A stretch of DNA of 60,179 nucleotides from DAOSEC01 sp035362935. GTDB lineage: Bacteria; Bacillota_I; Bacilli_A; ML615J-28; CAG-313. The notes below the pieces were generated by a model that worked only from the letters and a program-made list of their open reading frames with translations, did not search any database and was not told the origin of the DNA. Positions within the stretch are counted from its first letter, which is position 1, and the number at the start of each line of letters is the position of its first letter. The position numbers were made by a program, and so were the translations under genes. Positions 9,186 to 17,862 of this stretch are shown here, piece after piece. The DNA is taken from NCBI GenBank assembly GCA_035362935.1, contig DAOSEC010000012.1, forward strand, positions 1-60,179, read 5' to 3'.

Positions 9186-9990
9186 CAATCTCAGTGAGTG
9201 GCCAATAAGAGTTGATGTTGAATTACTGAAATCCGTACAAAATGATCTTAATCAAGCGAAAATCAGCAATTGTACTTTAGCAAATGAACTTTGGTTTTTG
9301 AAACAATTCATGTTAATCAGAATGAAATATGTTGAAATATTTGATATGCTGCAAAAAGAGCAATATAGCGAAGCATGGTCGTTTTTGGCTGATTTGGAAA
9401 ACACAATTATTATGATTAAGGATACATATGACATTCCTCAAATCTATCGCATCGACTACATTTTAGAATATATCCGTAAATATCAAAGATTTTATCCATA
9501 TAAATTTTTCACGAGTAGAGAAGAAATAGTTAAAGAAATGAAATGTGGGATTTGTGGAGCTGTTGTTAACCCAGCAAAATCATGTGGGCATGAATCTGGG
9601 AAAATCTATTGTGGTGAATTATGCACATATGAGATTACGAAACATGAGTTAATAGGTATAGCTATCGTTGAAAATCCTTTTGATAAATGTGCAGTTATAA
9701 AACTTAACGACAAAGAACATAATTATGACTTACTTGATTTTTTGATGGATGGATTATCAGACGCATTCGAGGAATGGGAATACATTGAAAAGCAAGTTAC
9801 TAAACCAGAGTTCAAGAATGCATTCATGAAAAAACCTTGTCCGTGTGGATCAAATAAAAAGTATAAGCATTGTTGTTATGGTAAAGAACACACACTAATG
9901 CCACATATTGAGGTTGTTATAAAAAATCCTAAGAAAAAATTAGGCAATAATATTATTATTTCAAGTGGTTTGTGGAAGGATAAGGAATGA
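9163..9990 (+). CDS. SEC-C zinc-binding protein
   Basis: The 275-aa protein ends in a SEC-C motif, CxC...HCC (C226, C228 and the paired cysteines near 237-238), a zinc-binding module often added to nucleic-acid or chaperone-interacting proteins. A second Cys/His cluster starts at C128/C131 (CGIC) and continues with CGH and CGELC, giving a likely second zinc site. The N-terminal 120 residues are helical and unrecognised. AAGGA at 9150-9154 supports the ATG at 9163; two further ATGs follow in frame. It is the last gene of the AAA_13 cassette and probably a partner or target-recognition subunit (inference). Confidence 0.75.
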   Translation: MMMDTIVNNLSEWPIRVDVELLKSVQNDLNQAKISNCTLANELWFLKQFMLIRMKYVEIFDMLQKEQYSEAWSFLADLENTIIMIKDTYDIPQIYRIDYILEYIRKYQRFYPYKFFTSREEIVKEMKCGICGAVVNPAKSCGHESGKIYCGELCTYEITKHELIGIAIVENPFDKCAVIKLNDKEHNYDLLDFLMDGLSDAFEEWEYIEKQVTKPEFKNAFMKKPCPCGSNKKYKHCCYGKEHTLMPHIEVVIKNPKKKLGNNIIISSGLWKDKE

Positions 9991-10794
9991 AAAGCAAACA
10001 GGACTGTATAGGGCAAATTCAACAGTTATTTTGAACAGATCCCTTGGTTAAGCGACTTTTATAGGGATGCGCAGAATCGTATGAAGAGTGCGTTGGTATC
10101 AAAATAGGTAAATAAAACACATTTTGAATGAATAGGTTTGATACATTATAAAAGCAGTTTCTAATTGTTATTGAACCTATTTTGTTGCGAAAATATGGAA
10201 ATTTCTCTTGAATGAACGAATTATTGAGACTTGTAATAGTCTAGGATTAAGCCGCTACTGGTCATTTTTAATGTTATTTAATTATTTAACGATTAAATAA
10301 CAATATAACAATTACTCTACTTCTTAACAAATTGAAAAAAAGTTTATTCTAAATGATGGACAAACTGTAGGTTTGTAAACTAGGAAAATTTGTGATTGCA
10401 ATAGATATTCCAGTAAAGTATAATGATGGTACGGGTGCCTTTGAAATTATTAGTCACACTTTCTTGTAGATGTATTATGAGACTATAATCAATAAATACA
10501 TTCTCAAAACCCAAGTATATAGACCATAGCAATAATTAAGTAATGTTGAAAAATTTTTAAAAAAGCAGATATATAAAATTTAATAAAAACAGGGTTGTTT
10601 AACGGAGAAAGTAGCAATAGAGATATTGATTGAAAGAACTCATCACAAAGCATATCAAGATCAAAATTGTAATAATCTGGATATAGTCTGAACGTATGAT
10701 AAAAAATTATAGTAGTATCGAGTTTGGTGTTTTGAATCAATATAATATAAGTTATAAATAAATTAAAAGATAAATATACGGAGGAGAAAAAACA
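9991..10794. other. long AT-rich intergenic region
   Basis: No supported gene. It contains a degenerate copy of the 6.1-kb sequence (10027-10105), a 9-bp AT-only inverted repeat (10273-10281/10293-10301), the second promoter-like repeat (10377-10424) and TATAAT at 10741-10746 ahead of the next gene. Confidence 0.5.
10377..10424 (+). repeat. promoter-bearing direct repeat, copy 2
   Basis: Identical to 3045-3070 over 26 bp, then similar through TATAAT (10419-10424). TTGCAA lies at 10396-10401 with 17-bp spacing. The conserved part upstream of -35 is as well kept as the core promoter. Confidence 0.6.
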
Positions 10795-11742
10795 ATGGCA
10801 AGCGTTCAATTGTTAAATTTGTACTTATTTAAAATTTACAAATCCAGAAAAAAAAGAACTGAATCTATAGAAATAGGTACTAATGAAGGCCAGTTTGACT
10901 TTGGCAGATATCTCAAAGAATTTTTAGAGACAAAGAGACAAACACCGATGATAGATCGTAATGAAAATAGGTTTTTTTGGGTGAGAAATATCAACACTTG
11001 TGCAACTCAAAGGTATAATAACAAAAATCACTTTGTGATTTCTACAGGTCATTATGGACAAGGTTCTGATGTTTATGATGTCGAAACATTGACTTATTTT
11101 ACAAGCCTTGATGAAAACAAATCCGTTGTTTATGATTTTAATGTATTCTTTTATACTAAAAATGGTAGAAAAAATGGTTTTTGTGCATTCCACAGGTATG
11201 GCAAAAGAGGGTCAAAACAAATATTTACACGCCTATTTAAGGAGTATTTACAAAAATTGGGATTCACGATTTTAATGTCACCAATCCCAAACCCTAATAA
11301 AAATTTAGACATTTTAAAAAATGGAGATCCTGTAATAGTTACATATACTAAAATCGAAAGTATAACAAGTAGTTCTGATTTGGCTGATAACATTCACGGG
11401 AAAACCATTAGATCTAAAAATGTCTCAATGAAGCTTATGGTTAATATTAAACATCATAGAAACCGCAGTCAAATACAAGCTGGATACAATGAGTTGAATG
11501 GTAAGTATAACATAATATTTCCTGATTTACCTAATGCGTTTAGTGACGCAAAAAAGTCAGTTGCATTTGAGTATCAAGGAAGAACAAAAGTAATTGATCT
11601 TGAGGAAAGTGAGATTTACGAATTTAATATAAATGATGATATAGATTTAGGTATAGGGAATCACCCGACTTTAGAGAGTATTAATAATGTTGCAGATAAT
11701 TATGCTGAGATCTATTTGATTGGGGTTGAGTCAGTTGACTGA
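10795..11742 (+). CDS. soluble protein of unknown function, paired with a membrane protein
   Basis: No family is recognised in this 315-aa protein. It has no membrane segment, an N-terminal part rich in basic and aromatic residues and predicted mixed alpha/beta content. A distinctive central block contains GHYGQGSDVYD (about residues 83-93) and an aromatic FxVFFYTKNG stretch. GGAGGAG lies 7-8 bp before the ATG. It overlaps the downstream 4-TM gene. A cytosolic protein of about 315 aa with a 4-TM partner of about 200 aa recalls the layout of membrane-plus-sensor defence pairs such as Kiwa, although the order is reversed and I see no sequence match. Confidence 0.7.
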   Translation: MASVQLLNLYLFKIYKSRKKRTESIEIGTNEGQFDFGRYLKEFLETKRQTPMIDRNENRFFWVRNINTCATQRYNNKNHFVISTGHYGQGSDVYDVETLTYFTSLDENKSVVYDFNVFFYTKNGRKNGFCAFHRYGKRGSKQIFTRLFKEYLQKLGFTILMSPIPNPNKNLDILKNGDPVIVTYTKIESITSSSDLADNIHGKTIRSKNVSMKLMVNIKHHRNRSQIQAGYNELNGKYNIIFPDLPNAFSDAKKSVAFEYQGRTKVIDLEESEIYEFNINDDIDLGIGNHPTLESINNVADNYAEIYLIGVESVD

Positions 11743-12319
11743 GATAATGATTATTTTATCTATTCTTCTAATCTTGATTAGTGTGTTCTTGCCTAAAAAA
11801 CTAAAAGTATTTGACCTAGTTAAGAACCATTTTTTATCCTTTTACAACGATAAGAAGGCTACTAAGTCTGTTGACTGGGCTGAAATAGTATTGATTTATG
11901 TGTTGCCGATGTTCTCTAGCATAATACTAATAAACATCGCTAATGTTGATTTATCACTAATTAAAAATGATCTATTATCAATAGTAGCAATTTTTATAGG
12001 GTTCTTGTTAACGTCATTGTCAATACTAGTCTCTATTGATAGCAGCAATAAAGATATGATATATAACAAGTTAGCACTCGAGACAGTAAACTCAATAGGT
12101 TATGAGATTATTCATGCAATATTATTAATGTTGTTAATAGTATCTGATCACTATATTAGTACTGAATTAGCAAACATTTTTGACATAATTACTTTATATT
12201 TACTTATAACTTTGTTCTTGGTTCTTATTATGATTATAAAAAGAATATTTTCTATAAATAAGTTTCAACTGAAAACCAGTAATGCCAATAAAGAGATTGA
12301 TGGCAAAGATCAAAATTAG
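11720..12319 (+). CDS. four-helix membrane protein, possible effector
   Basis: About 190-199 aa with hydrophobic segments near residues 9-22, 52-70, 83-105 and 137-175 (the last probably two helices). A polar, Lys-rich C-terminus follows. No family is recognised. The start is uncertain: TTG at 11720 or 11735, or ATG at 11747; GGGGTTGAG at 11722-11730 best suits TTG 11735. All options overlap or closely abut the 315-aa gene, so the two are translationally coupled. A membrane-permeabilising role is conceivable but is inference from context only. Confidence 0.65.
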   Translation: MGLSQLTEIMIILSILLILISVFLPKKLKVFDLVKNHFLSFYNDKKATKSVDWAEIVLIYVLPMFSSIILINIANVDLSLIKNDLLSIVAIFIGFLLTSLSILVSIDSSNKDMIYNKLALETVNSIGYEIIHAILLMLLIVSDHYISTELANIFDIITLYLLITLFLVLIMIIKRIFSINKFQLKTSNANKEIDGKDQN

Positions 12320-12487
12320 AGAATAAAACAACGGTACACGGTTCAGAATAATACATTCTTATAAGACTAAAGTGGAATTAAAGAATTTTTATAGAGCAAA
12401 ATGCTTAAATTATTAACCACACATTATGGAAACTTTAGTGCATAAAACATAGTCGAGTTATCAAATTCAAAAAGCAGGAGGTGTAAA

Positions 12488-13696
12488 ATGAATAATATCA
12501 ATATTGACAAGGAAATCTTAGATGAGATCGAGGCAAACGAGGATTTAGATGATTTTGAATTAAAAAGGTTTACATTAAATTCTTACAAAATCGAAAGAAG
12601 CATAAGAGATATTATGGACTGGATTAAAAGAGAAAAAATAGTAGTTCCTAAATTTCAAAGAAAGAGTGTTTGGACCTTTAATCAGTCTGCAAAGTTTATT
12701 GAATCAATTCTATTAGGATTGCCAACACCGGATTTATTCATGTTTAGAAAAGTAGACAAAGGTGAAGAAAAATTTCTGTTAATAGATGGCTTTCAAAGGA
12801 TTACAACTATACGCCAATTTATTCAAGGAGTTTTCATTAAGTCCAACAATGAGGAAAAAAAATTTTCTATACCATTTAAAAATAGTAATTGGTCAGGAAA
12901 AGCGTATGGCAATCTTGATGAAGAAGACATAAATTACATCAATGATTACTCCTTGAAAATAAGCGTCTTTGATTCAATTCAGCAAAAGGATCAAGCAACA
13001 GAAAACAATATTATGACCTCTATTTTTGAAAGAATTAATACCGGTTCAACAACTTTGACTTCTCAAGAAATTAGGCATGCAGTGTATTTTGGTCAAGCTG
13101 TAATCAAACTCGAAGAACTAGCAACAAACGAGTATTATCTCAAGAATATTCTTGAAGACAAGCAAAAAGACTCTTCAAGAAGAAACAATGAAGAACTATA
13201 CTTAAGATTATTAACATACTATTTTGTTTTTAAGAGACTTAGTGAAGGAGTATCCTCATTTGATGGTGACAATAAAATTAAGTTTTACTCTTCAAAAAAA
13301 ATTATGTTAGACAATTTTTTAAATTATATTAATCTTAACAAATTGAATGGATTGGAACTATTACAAAATTTATCCAATGACATTAACAACACTATGAAAG
13401 AAATTTCAGAAAAATGTAGTGATGCATTTTATGCTTATAGCTTATTACGAGATCAATTATACCCTAAGGTTTATGAGCCATTTGCTGAAGCATTAACACT
13501 TGTAATATTAAAAAAATCAGTACCATTATGTAGCAGAGAAAATTTACTTAAAATTAAAAAGCATATTTGGATTGACTTTGATCAAACAAAAGATACAATA
13601 AAAAAATACAGTGAGTTTTTCGAAAACACGACTTCACTAGATAACATTATAAAGAGAGTACAAACACTCGAAACACTATTGACGAAAATGAGTTGA
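12488..13696 (+). CDS. DUF262 (ParB/sulfiredoxin-fold) protein
   Basis: 402 aa. The DUF262 signature is clear: VPKFQR near residue 56 and DGFQR at 100-104 followed by TT, matching the D-G-Q-Q-R active-site block (Q to F at one position). DUF262 proteins include the GmrS half of modification-dependent restriction enzymes and use a ParB-like NTPase/nuclease fold. The DUF1524 HNH domain found in full GmrSD-type enzymes is missing; the C-terminal part is helical. AGGAGGTG at 12476-12483 marks the start. It is followed 2 bp later by a HEPN gene, so it is probably the sensor or regulator of a two-gene system. Confidence 0.85.
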   Translation: MNNINIDKEILDEIEANEDLDDFELKRFTLNSYKIERSIRDIMDWIKREKIVVPKFQRKSVWTFNQSAKFIESILLGLPTPDLFMFRKVDKGEEKFLLIDGFQRITTIRQFIQGVFIKSNNEEKKFSIPFKNSNWSGKAYGNLDEEDINYINDYSLKISVFDSIQQKDQATENNIMTSIFERINTGSTTLTSQEIRHAVYFGQAVIKLEELATNEYYLKNILEDKQKDSSRRNNEELYLRLLTYYFVFKRLSEGVSSFDGDNKIKFYSSKKIMLDNFLNYINLNKLNGLELLQNLSNDINNTMKEISEKCSDAFYAYSLLRDQLYPKVYEPFAEALTLVILKKSVPLCSRENLLKIKKHIWIDFDQTKDTIKKYSEFFENTTSLDNIIKRVQTLETLLTKMS

Positions 13697-13698
13697 AT

Positions 13699-14277
13699 AT
13701 GGCAACAATAACTCAAATGACTTTCAAGGAAATTATTACAGTATTTAATAATAGAGTCGAGAAAACTAATGTACTTAAAAAAGAACTTGAAAAAAACGGC
13801 GGTATAATAACAGGTAATATTGACATAGAGATCCAAGTTTACTTTAAATACTATTTTGACATCTATACCACTGTTGAAAGAACTATCAGATGCATTGTAT
13901 TTGAGATGGCTAAGAAGCATAAGCTTATTAACTATTATGGGGATCCAAGCAATTTTAATAAACCTTATCTTGTCAGTAAAGAAGAACTAGAAAGTATTAT
14001 AGATAACAAAGGCATTACTCTAATTATACCGTCAAACTCTTCATTTAGAAGGGTTCTTGCTAACAGAATTGAAATTATTTCGCCAACAAGAAAACAACTA
14101 AACATTTTGAACGAAATCGACTTTTATGAAAAATACGATAAACTTAGAAAAGATAGGAATCAACTTGCTCACGGATTGGAATCGACCAGCAATGTTGAGT
14201 TTAGCGAAAGCAGGTTGCAAGACAATCTCAGTGTTCTATATTACTTATTACATTTCTATAAAAAAACAATAAAATAG
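13699..14277 (+). CDS. HEPN-domain protein (candidate RNase toxin)
   Basis: 192 aa from the ATG at 13699; a TTG at 13693 is also in frame but overlaps the previous stop. All-helical. The HEPN RNase motif Rx4H is present at R153-NQLA-H158 in RKDRNQLAHG, near the C-terminus as expected. HEPN proteins of this size paired with DUF262 occur in conflict loci (from memory, MAE_28990-like families). The 2-bp gap to the DUF262 gene implies an operon. RNA cleavage is inferred from the motif. Confidence 0.78.
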   Translation: MATITQMTFKEIITVFNNRVEKTNVLKKELEKNGGIITGNIDIEIQVYFKYYFDIYTTVERTIRCIVFEMAKKHKLINYYGDPSNFNKPYLVSKEELESIIDNKGITLIIPSNSSFRRVLANRIEIISPTRKQLNILNEIDFYEKYDKLRKDRNQLAHGLESTSNVEFSESRLQDNLSVLYYLLHFYKKTIK

Positions 14278-14585
14278 ACGAGTTTATTATATATATATCA
14301 GCATATATTACTCAAAGATTACACTTGCAATAATTAGATACTAATTCATTCTAACCTCATGAAACTCCTGTTATTAAAAGATATATTTACTAGTGATCAT
14401 CGTAAGTCAATCAATAATATACTATCATATTTTGATTAAACTGAAATCATTATGATGCATATAATTTAATAATAATAGTATATTTACAATTATCAACTTA
14501 AAGAGTAGTGTTTTGTGCAAATTACTACTTTTTTATCCTTATATATAATATATAATTAAGTAAAGCAAGATCAAAAATATCGTTA
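14278..14585. other. AT-rich gap after the DUF262-HEPN pair
   Basis: Only a terminator hairpin at 14500-14534 is recognisable. No open frame of interest is seen. Confidence 0.5.
14500..14534 (+). terminator. hairpin terminator
   Basis: AGTAGT (14504-14509) pairs with ACTACT (14524-14529), extended by flanking A/T pairs and followed by TTTTTT. It is the first terminator downstream of the DUF262-HEPN pair, 220 bp beyond the stop. Confidence 0.55.
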
Positions 14586-14671
14586 ATGAACTTTGAGTGT
14601 TCAAAATATCAAGATTATTCAAGAGTAGAATTGAAAGCAATGTGTAGTACTTGTCTGAAAATTAGAGTAAA

Positions 14672-14866
14672 ATGACAAACGACCTTCTGTTTAATATTTT
14701 AAGAAGAGATGGTTTTAAATGTTTTGTACGTGGTTCTACTAGTAGATATGGCGTGAAGCTGCATGTTGATCATATTCATCCCGTATCAAAAGGGGGTAAA
14801 ACTGAAGCGGCAAATTTACAAACATTATGTGAAAGGTGCAACTTAGGGAAAAGCAACAAAACTTAG
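14672..14866 (+). CDS. HNH endonuclease remnant
   Basis: 64 aa covering the HNH core: RRDGFKC, then VDHIHPVSKGG (DH pair), NLQTLCERCN and K. The usual first zinc knuckle CxxCG is broken here: the second Cys is Arg (CFVRG). No ribosome binding site precedes the ATG. A 29-codon frame immediately upstream (14586-14675), with CSTC, reads into the HNH part after a one-base shift at AAAATGAC. This is therefore probably a decayed larger HNH protein rather than a functional 64-aa gene. Confidence 0.55.
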   Translation: MTNDLLFNILRRDGFKCFVRGSTSRYGVKLHVDHIHPVSKGGKTEAANLQTLCERCNLGKSNKT

Positions 14867-14971
14867 TTAAAGAATAGTGATTAGCAACTCATCAATACAA
14901 GAGTAAGGATAAACATTTGAGTTTGATGATAGTTAGAAATATGGGTATGCTAAATTGAAAGGGATGAAAAA

Positions 14972-15292
14972 ATGGATAAAATTATTAAAAGAGTTATTGA
15001 GTTTAGAGATAAGCGTAACTGGAAACAATTTCACTCACCTCAAAATTTATCAAAATCAATTATGATTGAGGCTGCCGAACTATTACAAAATTACCAGTGT
15101 AGACACGAACCAGAAAGCATAGACAACGTCAAGGATGAAATCGCTGATGTGTTAATTTATTGTATACTTCTTTGTGAGCATTATAATTTCGACTTAGAGA
15201 CAATTATTAATCATAAAATTGATAAGAATGAAAAGAAGTATCCTGTTGAAAAAGCATATGGTAAGTCAGATAAATATAATAATTTACTCTAA
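14972..15292 (+). CDS. MazG-like nucleotide pyrophosphohydrolase
   Basis: 106 aa, the usual size of single-domain MazG-like NTP pyrophosphatases, which hydrolyse (d)NTPs to monophosphates. The metal-binding motifs are seen: EAAELL (about 32-37) and DEIADVLIY (about 56-64), with an upstream FRDKRNWKQFHSPQNL segment typical of the dCTPase-like group. AAAGGG lies 8 bp upstream. It precedes the DUF2075 helicase gene by 68 bp. MazG-like enzymes next to such helicases recur in genomes, suggesting nucleotide-based stress or phage response (inference). Confidence 0.85.
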   Translation: MDKIIKRVIEFRDKRNWKQFHSPQNLSKSIMIEAAELLQNYQCRHEPESIDNVKDEIADVLIYCILLCEHYNFDLETIINHKIDKNEKKYPVEKAYGKSDKYNNLL

Positions 15293-15360
15293 TCCATCGC
15301 ATATTCATATAATGATTTATAAAAATATTAAAGCAATTATATTATAATTAGGAGAATGAG

Positions 15361-17226
15361 ATGATAATATATTCAAATCAAATACGACAATTTAATGATG
15401 ATGTAGATAATGGAATAATAGCCGAAAGACTACATGAAGAGCTACAAAAAAGAAATATATTTCACAATAATCTATCCGAGTTTAGATCCTGGAACAACTC
15501 TTTATTACATATGAAAAACGTGCTTGCAGATGACGAAATTGAAAAAGAAATCTATGTTGCTATAGAATATCAAATACCAGCAACATCTAAAAGAGTTGAT
15601 TTCATCATATCCGGATTAGATGAGGCTGATAAGTCTAATGTTGTGATAATAGAACTAAAACAGTGGGATAGTGCTGAAAAAACCAGCCGAGAGGATATTG
15701 TAACAACATTTTTAGGCGGAACAAAACGTGCAGTTACCCATCCCTCATATCAAGCTTACTCTTATGCAAAGACGATAGAAAATTACAACGAAAATGTGCA
15801 AAAAAAGCACATTGAACTACATCCGTGTTGTTTTTTACATAATTATCCAGAATCCAAAAGAAACGAACTGGATAATTCTTTATATGCAAACATAATTAAG
15901 TTAGCACCAATGTATCTAAAACAAGACGTAAGAAAACTAAGGGATTTTATTAAAAAATATATAAAAAAATCAGATAGTGGAAAAACACTATATGAAATAG
16001 AACATGGAAAAATCAAACCATCAAAAGTTTTACAAGACTCAATAGTATCCATGATCCGCGGAAATCAAGAGTTTATGATGATTGATGAACAAAAAGTTGT
16101 TTATTCTACAGTGAAAAAATTGGTTGAGAGGGCCATATTAAGAAACGAAAAATACACAATTATTATTGAAGGTGGTCCAGGAACTGGGAAAAGCGTAATA
16201 GCAATAAACCTACTGGCTGATTTTAAACATTTAGTCGCTAATTATGTTACAAAAAACTCAGCCCCTAGAAATGTTTATTTTGAGAAACTAAGAAGAGGAA
16301 ACTATAAACTAAATTACATAAAAACTCTATTCAAAGGTTCAGGGGCATATGTTGATTCAAAATCTAATGAATTCGATTTACTAATTGTAGACGAATCACA
16401 TCGTCTGAATGAAAAATCAGGAATGTTCATGAATCAAGGTGAGAATCAAATTAAAGAAATTATTAATGCTGCAAAAGTAAGTGTGTTTTTTATTGACGAA
16501 GACCAAATTGTTACAACAAAAGATTTTGGTTCAATACAAGAGATAGATAAGCAAGCTAAAGCAATGAATAGTCAAGTATACAAAGGTGATGACTTCAAAC
16601 TTGTTTCTCAGTTTCGATGCAATGGATCAGATGGATATATAGCATTTTTAGACCATCTTCTGCAAGTAAGAGAAACTGCAAACTATGATGGTTTTGAAAT
16701 GGATTATGATTTCAGAGTATATGATAATCCTTCAACAATGAAAGAGGATTTACAAATTTTAAATAAAATAAACAATAAAGCAAGAATGATTGCTGGTTAT
16801 TGCTATGAATGGGTATCGAGAAATAATTATAATGATAGTGTTTACGATATTGTAATTGGTGATGACTTTAAGGCTAAATGGAATTTTAGTTCTACTAACA
16901 CGTGGGCTATTGACTCAGATTCTTTTGACCAAGTTGGTTGCATTCACACATCCCAAGGATTAGAGTTTGATTATGTCGGTATCATCATCGGTAAAGATTT
17001 AATTTATAGAAATAACAAAGTTGTGACTGATTTTTCAAAAAGAGCAACCACAGATGCAAGTCTTAAAGGTATCAAAACCACAAAAAAATACGATTTAGCA
17101 GATCGAATTATTAGAAACACTTATAAAACATTAATGTCTCGAGGGCAAAAAGGATGTTTTGTTTATTGTGAAGATAAAGAATTGATGCGCTACTTTAGTG
17201 AAAAAATCAATTCTACAAGACAATAA
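15361..17226 (+). CDS. DUF2075 helicase with N-terminal nuclease-like domain
   Basis: 621 aa. The N-terminal domain has D80 and E98-L-K100 spaced as in PD-(D/E)XK nucleases. The helicase part has Walker A GGPGTGKS at 271-278 and Walker B DESH at 344-347. Superfamily-1 motifs follow: FIDEDQ, SQFRCNGSD, then HTSQGLEFDYVG and a terminal SRGQKGCFVYC. This is the DUF2075 (Schlafen group 3-like) architecture. It probably acts on nucleic acid in the cytoplasm together with the MazG protein. AGGAG at 15350-15354 supports the start. It is intact, with no missing motif. Confidence 0.88.
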   Translation: MIIYSNQIRQFNDDVDNGIIAERLHEELQKRNIFHNNLSEFRSWNNSLLHMKNVLADDEIEKEIYVAIEYQIPATSKRVDFIISGLDEADKSNVVIIELKQWDSAEKTSREDIVTTFLGGTKRAVTHPSYQAYSYAKTIENYNENVQKKHIELHPCCFLHNYPESKRNELDNSLYANIIKLAPMYLKQDVRKLRDFIKKYIKKSDSGKTLYEIEHGKIKPSKVLQDSIVSMIRGNQEFMMIDEQKVVYSTVKKLVERAILRNEKYTIIIEGGPGTGKSVIAINLLADFKHLVANYVTKNSAPRNVYFEKLRRGNYKLNYIKTLFKGSGAYVDSKSNEFDLLIVDESHRLNEKSGMFMNQGENQIKEIINAAKVSVFFIDEDQIVTTKDFGSIQEIDKQAKAMNSQVYKGDDFKLVSQFRCNGSDGYIAFLDHLLQVRETANYDGFEMDYDFRVYDNPSTMKEDLQILNKINNKARMIAGYCYEWVSRNNYNDSVYDIVIGDDFKAKWNFSSTNTWAIDSDSFDQVGCIHTSQGLEFDYVGIIIGKDLIYRNNKVVTDFSKRATTDASLKGIKTTKKYDLADRIIRNTYKTLMSRGQKGCFVYCEDKELMRYFSEKINSTRQ

Positions 17227-17325
17227 TAAGACCTTATAGTATAGGAACGCCTTCAAGAGCATTGATTAAAATCACTAACTAATATAGTAAACAATTGTCA
17301 AAAGAAAGCATTAAATTAAAAAGAT

Positions 17326-17646
17326 ATGGGGGTATTAATTTTGAAAGGATATGAATGGCATTGTGATGAATGCAATAGCATATTAAATTTTCAAACGGGA
17401 TTTAGTACAATTTCGGGTGAATGGATCTGCACTAGATGTGGGTATAATAATGATGTAACACCCAATAACATCGAACATTATGGAGAAAGACCCGCTACAT
17501 ATGACCAATTAAGATATATTAGGAAAATTGAGGAACTATTAGATATTACCTTTTATGGAAGTTCCTTTGAGGAAGCATCAGATTTTATCGATTCCAATAA
17601 GGATTTATATCAAAACAAACTGCATACGCCATATAAATACAGATAA
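17326..17646 (+). CDS. small zinc-ribbon protein
   Basis: 106 aa if started at ATG 17326, or 101 aa from TTG 17341; the latter has GGGGGT about 8 bp upstream and gives the tidier N-terminus MKGYEWHCDEC. A CxxC...CxxC zinc ribbon (CDEC, CTRC) occupies the first 40 residues. The C-terminal half (ATYDQLRYIRKIEELL...SFEEASDFID) looks like a short helical module that occurs with DNA-processing proteins. It lies 99 bp after the DUF2075 gene, same strand, so it may belong to that cassette. The function is unknown. Confidence 0.65.
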   Translation: MGVLILKGYEWHCDECNSILNFQTGFSTISGEWICTRCGYNNDVTPNNIEHYGERPATYDQLRYIRKIEELLDITFYGSSFEEASDFIDSNKDLYQNKLHTPYKYR

Positions 17647-17862
17647 AAATACATAAAAAGGTTTGATGATGAACAAACAAGAATGAAATAGAAATGAATA
17701 TAACGAATATAAACTGGTAGTACTGTCTTTTTTGGAACTAAAAACGAGAAGTAAAGTTAATTTTTAAACTATATATGATATGTATAAGGTTCTAAGAATC
17801 AATTATACCGATACAACGTGGAAAACTATACAGAAAAAAAAGTAAATAAAGAGGAGAATAAA

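Noticed and set aside
10273..10301. 9-bp inverted repeat as a terminator
   Set aside because: The stem is entirely A/T and no T tract follows, so it is probably chance in AT-rich DNA.
10795..12319. Kiwa (KwaA/KwaB) system
   Set aside because: Sizes and the 4-TM partner are similar, but gene order is reversed and no DUF4868-like sequence could be recognised.
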